Source: Paenibacillus dendrobii (GTDB lineage: Bacteria; Bacillota; Bacilli; Paenibacillales; Paenibacillaceae). From it: 64,000 bases of DNA. The position numbers and the translations under genes were made by a program. Where the stretch lies: assembly GCF_009807035.1 (NCBI RefSeq), contig NZ_WUBI01000001.1, positions 124,001 to 188,000 of the forward strand, in the 5' to 3' direction. A model generated the notes under the pieces. The model had not been told where the DNA came from and made no database searches. It worked only from the letters and a program-made list of their open reading frames with translations. Below are positions 54,646-63,892 of this stretch, in pieces; within the stretch, counting starts at the first letter, position 1; each line of letters starts with the position of its first letter.

Positions 54646-55869
54646 ATGGGGAAAATGGCAGATCATCAGGCATTATCCCGTTGGCGTCTCATTCTGGGGA
54701 CAGCTGCCGAAGAGGAACTGAACCGATACAGCGGCGGCGAACATGTGGAGCTGACCAGCGATGAGATCATAATGGACCGCGCGCTGGCAGCGATTTATGA
54801 TCAGACGGACGGCACGGATGAAAGCGGCGGGTCCGCTCCAGGCGCGAAACCCCGCAGCGCAGGGCAAGGTAAATCCACCCCCCGGCTTGCCCAATGGCTC
54901 GGGGATGTACGTGCCTTTTTCCCTGAGGATGTTGTATCCGTGATTCAGAATGATGCGATGGAGCGAAAAGGCTGGAAGCAGCTCTTGTTTGAGCCGGAGG
55001 TTCTCGCAAGCGTTAAACCGGATATTCAGCTGGTGGGAACGCTGCTGTCGCTGAAAGGGAAAATACCTGAGAAGACAAAAGATACCGCACGTTTGCTTGT
55101 GCAGGCCGTCGTGGATGAATTAATCCAACGGATGGAGCAGGATATCCAAAGGGCGGTTACCGGCGCTCTGAACCGAAGACAACATACGCCGCTGTCCTCC
55201 TTAAGCGGCATAGACTGGAAGCGAACGATTCAAAAGAACCTTAAGCATTACGATGCCTCTCTGCAGAGGATGATTCCCGAAAAGTTCTACTTCTTTGACC
55301 GAGCCAAACGGAATAAGGAATGGACCGTGATCGTGGATATCGATCAAAGCGGCTCCATGGCGGAATCGGTTATCTGGGCTTCCGTCATCGGATCTATTTT
55401 CGCCAGCATTCCTGCGCTGGACACCCGTGTGGTTGTGTTTGATACCGAAGTGGTTGATTTGACGGAACAATGCGCGAATGATCCTGTGGATATGCTGTTC
55501 GGCATTCAACTCGGCGGCGGTACGAACATCGATAAATCCGTAGCCTATTGCGAGCAGTTTATTCAGGAGCCGAAAAAAACGCTGTTCATTCTCATCTCCG
55601 ACCTGTATGAAGGCGGTAACCAGTCACGATTGATCCGCCGCATGCGAGAAATGAAGGAATCGGGCGTTAAGACGCTTTGCCTGCTGGCTTTATCCGATGA
55701 AGGAAAACCCTTCTACGATGAGCAGTTGGCCAAGGCCTTTTCCAAGGACGGTACTCCAAGTTTCGCTTGTACGCCCGCGCTTCTACCACAGTTGGTGGAG
55801 GGGGCTCTTAAAGGACAGGATTTGGCGGAGTTAGCCAAGAGGCTGAATACCAAGATGAATGAGACATAG
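54646..55869 (+). CDS. VWA domain protein, MoxR partner (YehP-like)
   Basis: The 407-aa protein has a helical N-terminal half and a von Willebrand A domain from about residue 220. The metal-ion-dependent adhesion site is complete: Asp233-x-Ser235-x-Ser237 (DIDQSGSMAES), Thr in LGGGTNIDKS and Asp in LISDLYEGG. VWA proteins encoded beside MoxR ATPases couple ATP hydrolysis to substrate binding. GAGGAC precedes ATG 54646; ATG 54655 is an alternative. It is the last gene of the five-gene cassette. The gap after it is about 200 bases to a terminator. Confidence 0.92.
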   Translation: MGKMADHQALSRWRLILGTAAEEELNRYSGGEHVELTSDEIIMDRALAAIYDQTDGTDESGGSAPGAKPRSAGQGKSTPRLAQWLGDVRAFFPEDVVSVIQNDAMERKGWKQLLFEPEVLASVKPDIQLVGTLLSLKGKIPEKTKDTARLLVQAVVDELIQRMEQDIQRAVTGALNRRQHTPLSSLSGIDWKRTIQKNLKHYDASLQRMIPEKFYFFDRAKRNKEWTVIVDIDQSGSMAESVIWASVIGSIFASIPALDTRVVVFDTEVVDLTEQCANDPVDMLFGIQLGGGTNIDKSVAYCEQFIQEPKKTLFILISDLYEGGNQSRLIRRMREMKESGVKTLCLLALSDEGKPFYDEQLAKAFSKDGTPSFACTPALLPQLVEGALKGQDLAELAKRLNTKMNET

Positions 55870-56483
55870 CATCGTGAAGGTTCTGTCGCGAACTATGCAA
55901 GGAAGTACTGACTATACCATTTAGAATGGCATAGAAAGCCATCGTTTTGCGTCCATTCATTCCCGGCTCCTGATTTTCTGTTCAGCTGACCGGAGGGACG
56001 CAATTATTGTCAAACTGGTGGTGCAGAAGGAGAAAGAATCCGAAGGTGATGTTCGAAACCAAAAGAGGGCGGTGAAAACTGCCCTCTTTTTGATTTCGTA
56101 AACCGTCGACGGTTTTTAAGATCTGATCGACGATTTTTAATCGCGGCAGCTTTTCTTATAAATGTACTACGCATGTGAAAAAGAGAAAGTATACGTAGCC
56201 GCTTGCTTCGCTCTAGACTGGAACCGATAGGTTGGTACATAAAATCAGGCTCTTTCCAGGAGAGTGTATGGGATCTTCGAACTGTCAACCTTATCAAGAG
56301 GAACAAGAAAGGATTCGGAAAGAAAAAGCTTCCTCGATGGTTCTGTTATCAGTTCTTGCCCATTCATTTGTCGCATTTCAGGGGCTGAATGACAACGAGA
56401 GGGAGGTGCAAAGGGAGGTGAGGGAGGGAGTCTCCCGGGAACGGGAGGCTATGTTCATGATTCCTAGTATAGGAGGTTATCTT
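55870..56483 (+). other. Gene-free region with terminator and palindromic repeats
   Basis: This stretch holds the terminator at 56064 and two related elements, GTCGACGGTTTTTAA (from 56105) and ATCGACGATTTTTAA (about 26 bases on). The first is part of the 16-base palindrome AAACCGTCGACGGTTT (56100-56115). The open frame that runs from 56232 into the next gene has no ribosome site and no export signal. The strong site TAGGAGGTTATC marks the next start at 56484. No RNA gene was recognised. Confidence 0.5.
56064..56092 (+). terminator. Rho-independent terminator after the MoxR/VWA cassette
   Basis: AGAGGGC (56064-56070) pairs with GCCCTCT (56081-56087), extended by GGT/ACT with a GAAA loop, followed by T5. 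Confidence 0.85.
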
Positions 56484-59400
56484 ATGCGTGAAAGAAGGAA
56501 AACAACAAAGCTTGCGGTATCAGGGATCATCCTTGCACTCGTCTTGTCTGCAGGTACGGTCCCATTCGGCGTTCACTCGGCCAGCGCAGCCGCGGAAAAG
56601 TTCCCGACATTTGTCCAGCACGCCGTCCCCAGCCTTTCCTCCGGCACGGCCGATATCGCCGGAACCGCGTTCGTTGATCAGGACGGGGAGTTTCATTGGA
56701 TGTACTCCGTTTCTAACTATGAGCAGGCGGATAATGGAGGATCGTGGATCAAATATAACACCAATACGGACCTGGGCAAGCTGAACACGAATTGGGGTAC
56801 CCCAGTGACATATAATTCATACTGGAATCGACCGGGGACCATCAATTACAAAATCGATGAAGCATACGGCATTCCGACTCCCTATCAAGACGATCATAAC
56901 GACGGAATCGGCATCTGGATCGATCCGGATACCGGTTACTGGTACTCCCTCACCAATGACGAGTATCAGTTCAATCCGTTTGCTTCCGGCAACCCGACGA
57001 ACAACCAGAGAATCGCAACGGGCATTCATAACAACCGCATTCTATCCATGTATTCGACAGATAAGGGGGCAACATGGAACCTGATCGGTCAAGTGGCGAC
57101 CTCCCCTTGGAACGACAGCGAAGAAGCAGTTACCGCCAGCAACTTCCCCGGCACGACATGGTCGTACGGCGTGGCCGGAACCCGATTATTCGTGGATAAC
57201 GTCAACGGCTACTTCTACGTTTTATACAACAACCATATCAATTGGAAAACGGGCTACAGCAATGTCCTCACTTTCTTCAGCCTCGCCCGGTCCCCAATCA
57301 GCGCGAAGATGGCCGAGGGCTCGTGGGACGTATGGTATAACGGGACATGGACCCGTTCTGCGCTAAAGGGCTACGCCGGTTGGATCGGAAGTCCAATGGG
57401 TGCCGGCAGCGATCATAACCTCACCGTCAACTATACCCCCGAAACGGATAACCTGAAGCTGACAGGCATAGGGATGGACAACTCTCCTCTGAATATCGGC
57501 TATACGAAAATTCCAAGCGGAGGAGATTTCACCTTCAAGGATACGGCAGGGAGCACGTATACGGCGAATACGGTAAACGGAACGATCGTCGGACCTAGCG
57601 GGAGTATTCCTTCCGTTACGTACTCCGATCCCGCTCTGGATGCAGCAATAACGGTATATATTGAGAGCGGCGCAGTATGGATCAAACAAGAGAACAATTC
57701 GACCGGTTATGCGACTTCGGTCAAAGTCAGTGCAGGTAACCCGATTTTCAAAAATGCAACGACCGAAAGGCTTTTCGTCCCAGTCAATACGCAGTATGAG
57801 AATGCGTTCTCTTATAACGTGTACAGCGGGAAGTACCGTTCTGTCGGTTATGACGGCTACGTGTACGAAACTGATGATTTGGGTGCGCCTGACACCTTCC
57901 GAATCGTCGGCAAACTGCCGGCTGCAGTCGGGAGTTATTTGTCCCAGATCGATACGGGAAGCTTGACCAACCAACAAGTCAGCGGCTATTCATTCCGGAC
58001 GATCTCCGATTTGTCCGGCAAGCAAATCAACTATTCCTTATCGGAACCTGATGCAAGCCACACCTACTATTCTTCTTACAGTCCTCCGAAAGACAAGGAT
58101 GGAGCGGACATATCCCCTCTTTCCTCTTATAAGATCTCGATTGGAGGCAATGCGCTTGAGGACGGCGCGGCCGATCAGTGGCAATTCGTTCCCGTACCGG
58201 ACGATTTCGATCCTTCGAAGAACAGCGGCTTCTATCGTTTGCAGAACATGGAGACGGGGAAATATCTGAAGGTATCCGGATCGACGCCAGCGGAGACGCG
58301 CGCAATGGGCGCATCCGTCTCTACCGGTTCCGCGGACCCGAATGCAGATCCGAACGGCAACGGAGGGAACGGGGCCGCAGTTGGGAGCGATCAATGGTAT
58401 CTTCTTCCGGTTGGCAACGCGACCCCGGCTTATGTAACCTCCGATTCTTCGGCATCGGATATAGCCGCCGCCACGAATACGAGCTTAACCGGGATCACGA
58501 AGTACAGGCTGGTTAACCGGGCGAGCGACCGTGCCGTTGAATTCGCATCGGGTCATGCGTCCATCCATGGGATCGATTTCGGAGCCGGAGAATCTCAGGT
58601 AATGATGATTACGCCGTCCGCAGCAAATCCGGGATTGCCGGCCGCGCCGACCGGATTGACCGCAACAGCAGAGGGCCAATCCCATATCGATGTCACTTGG
58701 AACGACGCTGATGGAGCAACAAGCTATGATCTGATCGTGGACGGGGTGCTGACCAGCGGAGCAATCAGTCCTTACGCGCATACCGGACTCGCGGCGAGCT
58801 CGACTCATACGTATCAAGTAAGAGCCAATAACAACTCGCATTCGAGTCAATGGAGCTTGCCGATTAGTGCGACGACGTTGTCGGGCGTCATATCGGATGG
58901 CAAGACAGCGACCGCCAGCTCATTCCAAACAGGCAACGATATAGGTAATGCGAACGACGGGAACGCCGGCACGCGTTGGGCGGCCGTCACGAATTCCTAC
59001 CCGCAGTGGTGGAAGGTTGATCTGGGCAGCACCATGAATATGACCAAACTCGAGAGTTACTGGTACAACAGCGCGAGCTATCCAAGATACTATCAATACA
59101 AAATAGAAGGCAGCAACGACGACGTGACGTATACGACCATCCTGGACAGGACGAACAACACGACGCAGGGCTTGACGACGGATACCTTTGATGCAACGTA
59201 TCGCTATGTACGAGTGACAATAACGGGTTCCAACTACAGCGGAGGAAGCGCATCCAGCTATGAATTCAAGGTGTATGGGGAACCCGTTCAGACAGGTACT
59301 GCTCCTGCATCTCCGGGGAACCTGCGGGCGAAGGCGACAGGAGACAACGGTATCGAATTGAACTGGAATGCCGTGGGGAAGGCGGACGGGTACAATATCT

Positions 59401-60101
59401 ATCGGTCGAATACAGCAGATGGCGAATATGTAAAATTGAATTCTGAGGTGCCTTCGTCTCATACGACGTATACCGATACCGGTCTCCCTGCCTCAACGGA
59501 ATACTTTTACTTCGTTAAGGCAATCAATTCGGCCGGTGAATCCGTCCCTTCGGATGTGGCATCCGCCAAGACGGATAAGCCGCATGTAACCGGCATAAGT
59601 ATATCGCCGGAAAAAATGACATTGGCGGAAGGCGAATTAGCGCAACTAACGGCGGTGGTCACGCCGGAGGAGGCAGAAGATAAATCTATATACTGGAAAT
59701 CCAGTGACAAGGGCGTAGCGGAGGTAAGCGACAGCGGCGAGATAACACCAAAGAGTCCAGGCACCACGGTGATTACGGCTACGACATTCGATGGTTCTTT
59801 CACAGCTTCCGTCCAAATTACTGTGTCCGATACGACACCGCCGATCATCGTGCTGGACGTACCGGGGAAATTCACAGGCAACCACTATAATGTTGGAAAA
59901 GAAAAGCTGCATGTGACGGGTAAGATCAGCGAGCCAGGAGTTGTTTTCGTGAATGGAATACAAGCTGACGTAGAGGCTGACCTAACGTTCAGCACAGATA
60001 TCGACTTACATCCGGGTATGAACCGGATTGAAGTCACGGCAACTGATTTGGCAGGAAATGCTGCGGAGACGGTGGGATATAATGTAGTCCCGTCCAAGTA
60101 A
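56484..60101 (+). CDS. Multimodular secreted carbohydrate-binding protein with N-terminal propeller-like domain
   Basis: The protein is 1205 aa from ATG 56484, eight bases after AGGAGG; the upstream open frame is not translated by this site. A signal peptide ends near HSASAAAEK. Modules: a propeller-like domain (~40-480; YWYSLTNDEYQFNPF, ILSMYSTDKGATWNLIG), a ricin-like lectin region (~560-700; GFYRLQNMETGKYLKVSG), fibronectin III (~715-800), an F5/8-type (CBM32) domain (~800-933; SYPQWWKVDLGSTMNMTKLE), fibronectin III (~935-1030), BIG2 (~1032-1114; KSSDKGVAEVSDSGEITP) and a final Ig-like domain. No SLH or sortase signal is present. The N-terminal domain resembles sialidase or GH43-type propellers, but I cannot assign catalysis. 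It stands alone and ends at a terminator. Confidence 0.86.
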   Translation: MRERRKTTKLAVSGIILALVLSAGTVPFGVHSASAAAEKFPTFVQHAVPSLSSGTADIAGTAFVDQDGEFHWMYSVSNYEQADNGGSWIKYNTNTDLGKLNTNWGTPVTYNSYWNRPGTINYKIDEAYGIPTPYQDDHNDGIGIWIDPDTGYWYSLTNDEYQFNPFASGNPTNNQRIATGIHNNRILSMYSTDKGATWNLIGQVATSPWNDSEEAVTASNFPGTTWSYGVAGTRLFVDNVNGYFYVLYNNHINWKTGYSNVLTFFSLARSPISAKMAEGSWDVWYNGTWTRSALKGYAGWIGSPMGAGSDHNLTVNYTPETDNLKLTGIGMDNSPLNIGYTKIPSGGDFTFKDTAGSTYTANTVNGTIVGPSGSIPSVTYSDPALDAAITVYIESGAVWIKQENNSTGYATSVKVSAGNPIFKNATTERLFVPVNTQYENAFSYNVYSGKYRSVGYDGYVYETDDLGAPDTFRIVGKLPAAVGSYLSQIDTGSLTNQQVSGYSFRTISDLSGKQINYSLSEPDASHTYYSSYSPPKDKDGADISPLSSYKISIGGNALEDGAADQWQFVPVPDDFDPSKNSGFYRLQNMETGKYLKVSGSTPAETRAMGASVSTGSADPNADPNGNGGNGAAVGSDQWYLLPVGNATPAYVTSDSSASDIAAATNTSLTGITKYRLVNRASDRAVEFASGHASIHGIDFGAGESQVMMITPSAANPGLPAAPTGLTATAEGQSHIDVTWNDADGATSYDLIVDGVLTSGAISPYAHTGLAASSTHTYQVRANNNSHSSQWSLPISATTLSGVISDGKTATASSFQTGNDIGNANDGNAGTRWAAVTNSYPQWWKVDLGSTMNMTKLESYWYNSASYPRYYQYKIEGSNDDVTYTTILDRTNNTTQGLTTDTFDATYRYVRVTITGSNYSGGSASSYEFKVYGEPVQTGTAPASPGNLRAKATGDNGIELNWNAVGKADGYNIYRSNTADGEYVKLNSEVPSSHTTYTDTGLPASTEYFYFVKAINSAGESVPSDVASAKTDKPHVTGISISPEKMTLAEGELAQLTAVVTPEEAEDKSIYWKSSDKGVAEVSDSGEITPKSPGTTVITATTFDGSFTASVQITVSDTTPPIIVLDVPGKFTGNHYNVGKEKLHVTGKISEPGVVFVNGIQADVEADLTFSTDIDLHPGMNRIEVTATDLAGNAAETVGYNVVPSK

Positions 60102-60109
60102 ACATGTAG

Positions 60110-60137
60110 AGGAACGCTCATCACGAGCGTTCCTTTT
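60110..60137 (+). terminator. Rho-independent terminator after the secreted multimodular gene
   Basis: AGGAACGCTC (60110-60119) pairs perfectly with GAGCGTTCCT (60125-60134), loop ATCAC, followed by TTT. Confidence 0.9.
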
Positions 60138-60308
60138 GTATGAAGATGCGAGTAAGTATGCCGACATTGCAAGCGACATAATAAAAATCGGCAGCGATCA
60201 GGAGTGCTTTTTACCGATTAGGAATAATAGGCAAATAGAGGGGGCTGTATGAGTTATAGAGAAATTGGATTTAGAGATCTTTTAAACACTACTCATGGAG
60301 GTTGGGTT

Positions 60309-60836
60309 ATGAAGTATCAAGCCGTTTTTATGGATCGGGACGGTACGATCGGAGGAACGGGTCACTTTATTCATCCGAAGGATTTTACCCCGTATCCTTT
60401 TTCGTTAGAAGCAATAAGTTTATTGAAATCCATCGGCCTTAGGCTATTCGCATTCACAAACCAACATAGAATTTCGCGTGGCGAAGCGCAGGCAGATGAT
60501 TTCATTCAGGAATTTGCCCAATTGGGTTTTGATGATGCATATATATGTCCTCATGAACCCGATCATCACTGTGATTGTCATAAGCCAGCACCAGGTATGC
60601 TACTAAGAGCGGCAAGAGAGCATGAACTAGATTTAACTAAATGCATCGTGATTGGTGATGTAGGTTCAACGGATATGTTGGCCGGAGCGGCTGTCGGGGC
60701 AACGAAGATACTTGTAAGAACGGGGTGGGGGGAAGGAGCTTTGGGTAAATTCAGGGATTCATGGTCGGAGACTGCGCCAGATTATATAGCAAACAATGTA
60801 TGGGACGCAGCTATATGGATTAAAGAACAAATATAG
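60309..60836 (+). CDS. HAD-superfamily phosphatase, HisB-N/GmhB-like
   Basis: The protein is 175 aa from ATG 60309, seven bases after GGAGG. An earlier ATG (60249) also follows a G-rich site, but its 20 extra residues are not family-like. HAD motifs: MDRDGTIGG (nucleophile Asp), FTNQ (motif II Thr), KPAPGML (motif III Lys) and VIGDVGSTD (motif IV). A Cys/His loop CPHEPDHHCDC matches the zinc site of GmhB and HisB-N phosphatases. It probably dephosphorylates a small sugar or histidinol-type phosphate. It is a single gene. Confidence 0.88.
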   Translation: MKYQAVFMDRDGTIGGTGHFIHPKDFTPYPFSLEAISLLKSIGLRLFAFTNQHRISRGEAQADDFIQEFAQLGFDDAYICPHEPDHHCDCHKPAPGMLLRAAREHELDLTKCIVIGDVGSTDMLAGAAVGATKILVRTGWGEGALGKFRDSWSETAPDYIANNVWDAAIWIKEQI

Positions 60837-60972
60837 CGAATAAGGCGAGTCCTTGAAGAATCTCCATACAAAATTCATTCATAACAGACAATACGAAGTG
60901 CATCATTGAAGCAGATTTCCGGTTTTTGGATGACTTTATGCAGCTAAGAGGGCTATCACCGCCGTGAAGGGT

Positions 60973-60978
60973 TATAAT
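60973..60978 (+). promoter_or_regulatory. Possible -10 box of the spermidine-synthase-like gene
   Basis: This is a perfect TATAAT, 64 bases before the start codon. No good -35 box lies at 16-18 bases, so the call is weak. Confidence 0.3.
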
Positions 60979-61036
60979 AGAGAGTGATTCAGATGATATA
61001 GTGTAAAGTCTATGACCAGAACAGGAGGTAGGAACC

Positions 61037-61702
61037 ATGAACTACACACCGGAAATCATTGAACGGACGCACACGGACCGGGGCGACATTCAACTGCAAA
61101 AAAGAGAAGACCATTATGAAATCATCTATAATGGCACGTTTTTAATGGCTACATATAACGGGGAGTCGGAGCGACTGCTTGTGAGCAGTGCTTTGGAACG
61201 ATGCAGGTGTCCGCACAGGGTGCTGATCGGAGGCCTGGGGGTCGGTTTTTCGCTGGAAGAAGCGCTATCTGATCCAAGGGTTGTGAAGGTCGATGTCGTC
61301 GAGATTGAGGAAGTGATTATTCAATGGAACCGCAAGCATTTGGCGCCGCTCTCGGGTTATGCACTTGACGATCCTCGCACGCATGTCATTCATACGGACC
61401 TGGTACAATGGATGGACGAAACCGAAGATACTTATGACGCTGTTTGCCTGGATATCGATAACGGGCCGGATTGGACGGTTTCGGAGTCGAATACCGGACT
61501 CTACTCGGAAAAAGGAATTTACGCCGTAATCCGGCTTATGAACCCTGGAGGAATCGTATCCTTTTGGAGCGCTACCGCCTCGCCTCGGTTTGTGGAATAT
61601 TTAAAGTTGTTTTTTGATGAGGTGACCGTGGAATCCATTCCTCAGGAGCGGGGAGAGCCGGACTACATTTATTTCGCTTCTTCACCGAAAGTTCATCATT
61701 AA
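61037..61702 (+). CDS. Spermidine synthase-like methyltransferase-fold protein
   Basis: The 221-aa protein has the class I fold used by aminopropyltransferases: VLIGGLGVGFSLEEALSD (SAM-type glycine loop), VDVVEIEEVIIQWNR (acidic residue after strand 2), VIHTDLVQWM and YDAVCLDIDNGPDWTV. It is shorter than SpeE (~280 aa) and lacks much of the N-terminal beta domain and the HPE motif, so it may not make spermidine. ACAGGAGG precedes ATG 61037. It is followed by a terminator and is probably transcribed alone. Confidence 0.83.
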   Translation: MNYTPEIIERTHTDRGDIQLQKREDHYEIIYNGTFLMATYNGESERLLVSSALERCRCPHRVLIGGLGVGFSLEEALSDPRVVKVDVVEIEEVIIQWNRKHLAPLSGYALDDPRTHVIHTDLVQWMDETEDTYDAVCLDIDNGPDWTVSESNTGLYSEKGIYAVIRLMNPGGIVSFWSATASPRFVEYLKLFFDEVTVESIPQERGEPDYIYFASSPKVHH

Positions 61703-61770
61703 GATGCTGTTTCAATGGTGATTTTTGATGACCATCTATGATAACGTTAAAATAGATAAGATGAGTTCAA

Positions 61771-61799
61771 AGGGGCGGGGATCATCCGCCTCTTTTTTT
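61771..61799 (+). terminator. Rho-independent terminator after the spermidine-synthase-like gene
   Basis: AGGGGCGG (61771-61778) pairs with CCGCCTCT (61785-61792), with one G-U pair, followed by T7. Confidence 0.85.
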
Positions 61800-61934
61800 G
61801 GGGTTTGGTGAGATGTGCACTTGGATTTCTTGTAAGCTCTTCTAGTAATGAGTAAACTAAATCTATGTTTGAGTGAAATATATATCTTCGAGCACTGGAG
61901 ATAATCGGCTATTCATAGCAAGGAGGCGAGAGTC

Positions 61935-62741
61935 ATGAGCAGAGCGGACGAGTCCGTGCGGAATATGCGGGAATGGTTGGGAGAAACGAAGAATCACGAA
62001 CTGCTGGAGAAGGTGCTTATGCAGGAATCGAACCTTCCGGGTCCGAGGGCCAATCTTGGACTGGCGGAGGCTTTCGCGGATCAGTTCAAGTCTTTGCCAA
62101 TGCCGGAAGAAGCGTGGAATCTGCTGAACCGTTGGTTGGCTATCGACGAGGTGGAGGCCGGGGATAACGACCCGAAGATGTTTTTGCCATTTTGCGCGAT
62201 TCAGGCTCTTGGGGCATGTTATTCGGCCGTAGATTTATCTCGTCAAAAAAACATAATCACGTGCATTCGTGAAGCCATGAATGATCGCCGCTGGCGTATG
62301 AGAGAAGGAGCAGCCATGGCCATGCAGCACATCGGGGAGAGAGATTTTAATGTCCTGCGCTCTTATATAGAAGAAACCTTCGAACAGGCGACGATGATGG
62401 AAAGACGGGCTTTCTTGGCGGCATTAGCCCATCCGCCTTTGTTAGGCGATGAGAAATCGGCACGTTTTGCGCTGGTAACGTCGGACCGCATCATGGAGGA
62501 TTTAAGCGCAGAGCGGGTGCCGGGAACCCAAGAGGATTACAGGGTACTGTCGAAAGGGCTGGAGTATGCAATCAGTCTGTTTGTCGAGAAGCTTCCGGTA
62601 GAAGGATTTGCGATGCTGGAGAAATATGCTGCCCGAGAGGATCAAAGGATTCGGCGAATCGTAAAATCCAATCTTGGCAAGGCGCGTATCGCCAAAAAAT
62701 ACCCCGATCAAATTAACCGGATCGCCGGGATGCTCTCATGA
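61935..62741 (+). CDS. HEAT-repeat protein overlapping a UvrC-like gene
   Basis: The 268-aa all-helical protein has HEAT-like repeats, for example REAMNDRRWRMREGAAMAMQ and FNVLRSYIEETFEQATMMER. A basic C-terminal helix (RRIVKSNLGKARIAKKY) could bind nucleic acid, as in DNA-alkylation-repair (AlkD-type) HEAT proteins, but no catalytic residues can be named. CAAGGAGGCG precedes ATG 61935. Its stop overlaps the start of the GIY-YIG gene (ATGA), so the two products are probably made together and may interact. Confidence 0.8.
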   Translation: MSRADESVRNMREWLGETKNHELLEKVLMQESNLPGPRANLGLAEAFADQFKSLPMPEEAWNLLNRWLAIDEVEAGDNDPKMFLPFCAIQALGACYSAVDLSRQKNIITCIREAMNDRRWRMREGAAMAMQHIGERDFNVLRSYIEETFEQATMMERRAFLAALAHPPLLGDEKSARFALVTSDRIMEDLSAERVPGTQEDYRVLSKGLEYAISLFVEKLPVEGFAMLEKYAAREDQRIRRIVKSNLGKARIAKKYPDQINRIAGMLS

Positions 62742-63892
62742 CGCCGGTACAGGAGAAAGTACAAAACCTGCCGCTCACGCCTGGGGTTTATCTGATGAAA
62801 GATGCCCAAGGAGGAATCATTTACGTCGGCAAGTCCAAAAGCCTGAGAAAACGCGTGCAGTCTTATTTTTATAACAATAAATCCCATGCTCCTAAGATCA
62901 AAAAGCTCGTCAGGCATGTGAAGGATTTGGAAATCATTCAAACGGATACCGAATTCGAGGCGTTCATGCTGGAATGCAGCCTTATTCATCGATACAAACC
63001 AATGTATAACCGGAAAATGAAAAATCCGCTGGCTTACACGTATATCATGATTCCAACGGGGGAGGGTCTGCGCCGCATCGAGGCTACAAACGTTCCGGAG
63101 GCAGCAGGCAATCGGGCCATGTTCGGCCCCTATACCGCAAGCCGACATACGATTGAAAAAGCGGTGCAGGAAATTCAGGATTGCCTCAAAATCGCCTGCG
63201 GACATACAGCAGCTAGTGCCAGCAAGCCGTGCTTGAACTATTCGCTGGGATTATGCCTCGGGATGTGCCTTGGGGGAGACAGTCTCCGGGAGTACAATCA
63301 GCTCATGGAACGGTTCATCGGACTGTTAGAGGGTTCGGATCTGGGGCTGCAGGAAGAAATGGAGAAACGGATGACGGAAGCGGCCGAGCGATGTGATTTT
63401 GAATCAGCGGCCAAATGGAGAGATTGCCTAAAATCGGTTCAATATCTCCGGCAGAAGGAAAAAGTGATCGGGTTTGCCGAACAAAACCGCAATATCGTGA
63501 TCTATGAGCGAGTGGAGGACAAAACCATCAAGCTGTTTTTAATCAAACGGAGCACGGTATTGTTCAGCGAGAAATTTCAGGTGACAGGCAAGGAACTGAA
63601 GGTGCTGCAGACGGAAATAAAAAATCTCGTGTGGGCGTATTTCAAGCAGGACGAGTCCGCCTTTTCCGCCGAAGTGGGCCGGGATGAAATGGATGAAGCG
63701 CAAATCGTATTCAGTTATCTGCAGAACAGCGCCGGCCGGTATTTGGTCATTCCGGATCAATGGCTTGGGATGGATGATCAAGGGACGCTGGATCAGAATT
63801 TGGAAAAATGGCTTAGTCATCAAGAAGAGGTGGAGGCTGGTATGGAATCCATGCTGCATGCGAAGGAGGAAGTAACGGATGGTGAAGCTTAA
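62738..63892 (+). CDS. GIY-YIG nuclease, UvrC N-terminal-half-like
   Basis: The protein is 384 aa. The N-terminal GIY-YIG domain is intact (GVYLMKDAQGGIIYVGKS, Arg in SLRKRVQSYF, Glu in TEFEAFMLECSLIHRYKP). A Cys-containing linker (CLNYSLGLCLGMCLGG) and a UVR motif (EAAERCDFESAAKWRDCLK) follow as in UvrC. At ~600 aa full UvrC also has an RNase-H-like nuclease and helix-hairpin-helix domains, which are missing here. It is therefore a shortened paralogue, comparable to Cho in lacking the second nuclease. The end overlaps the next gene by 14 bases. A role in DNA incision is likely but not shown. Confidence 0.88.
   Translation: MTPVQEKVQNLPLTPGVYLMKDAQGGIIYVGKSKSLRKRVQSYFYNNKSHAPKIKKLVRHVKDLEIIQTDTEFEAFMLECSLIHRYKPMYNRKMKNPLAYTYIMIPTGEGLRRIEATNVPEAAGNRAMFGPYTASRHTIEKAVQEIQDCLKIACGHTAASASKPCLNYSLGLCLGMCLGGDSLREYNQLMERFIGLLEGSDLGLQEEMEKRMTEAAERCDFESAAKWRDCLKSVQYLRQKEKVIGFAEQNRNIVIYERVEDKTIKLFLIKRSTVLFSEKFQVTGKELKVLQTEIKNLVWAYFKQDESAFSAEVGRDEMDEAQIVFSYLQNSAGRYLVIPDQWLGMDDQGTLDQNLEKWLSHQEEVEAGMESMLHAKEEVTDGEA

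Noticed and set aside
56232..56483. 84-codon N-terminal extension of the multimodular secreted protein
   Set aside because: It would hide the signal peptide, and AGGAGG is correctly placed for ATG 56484.
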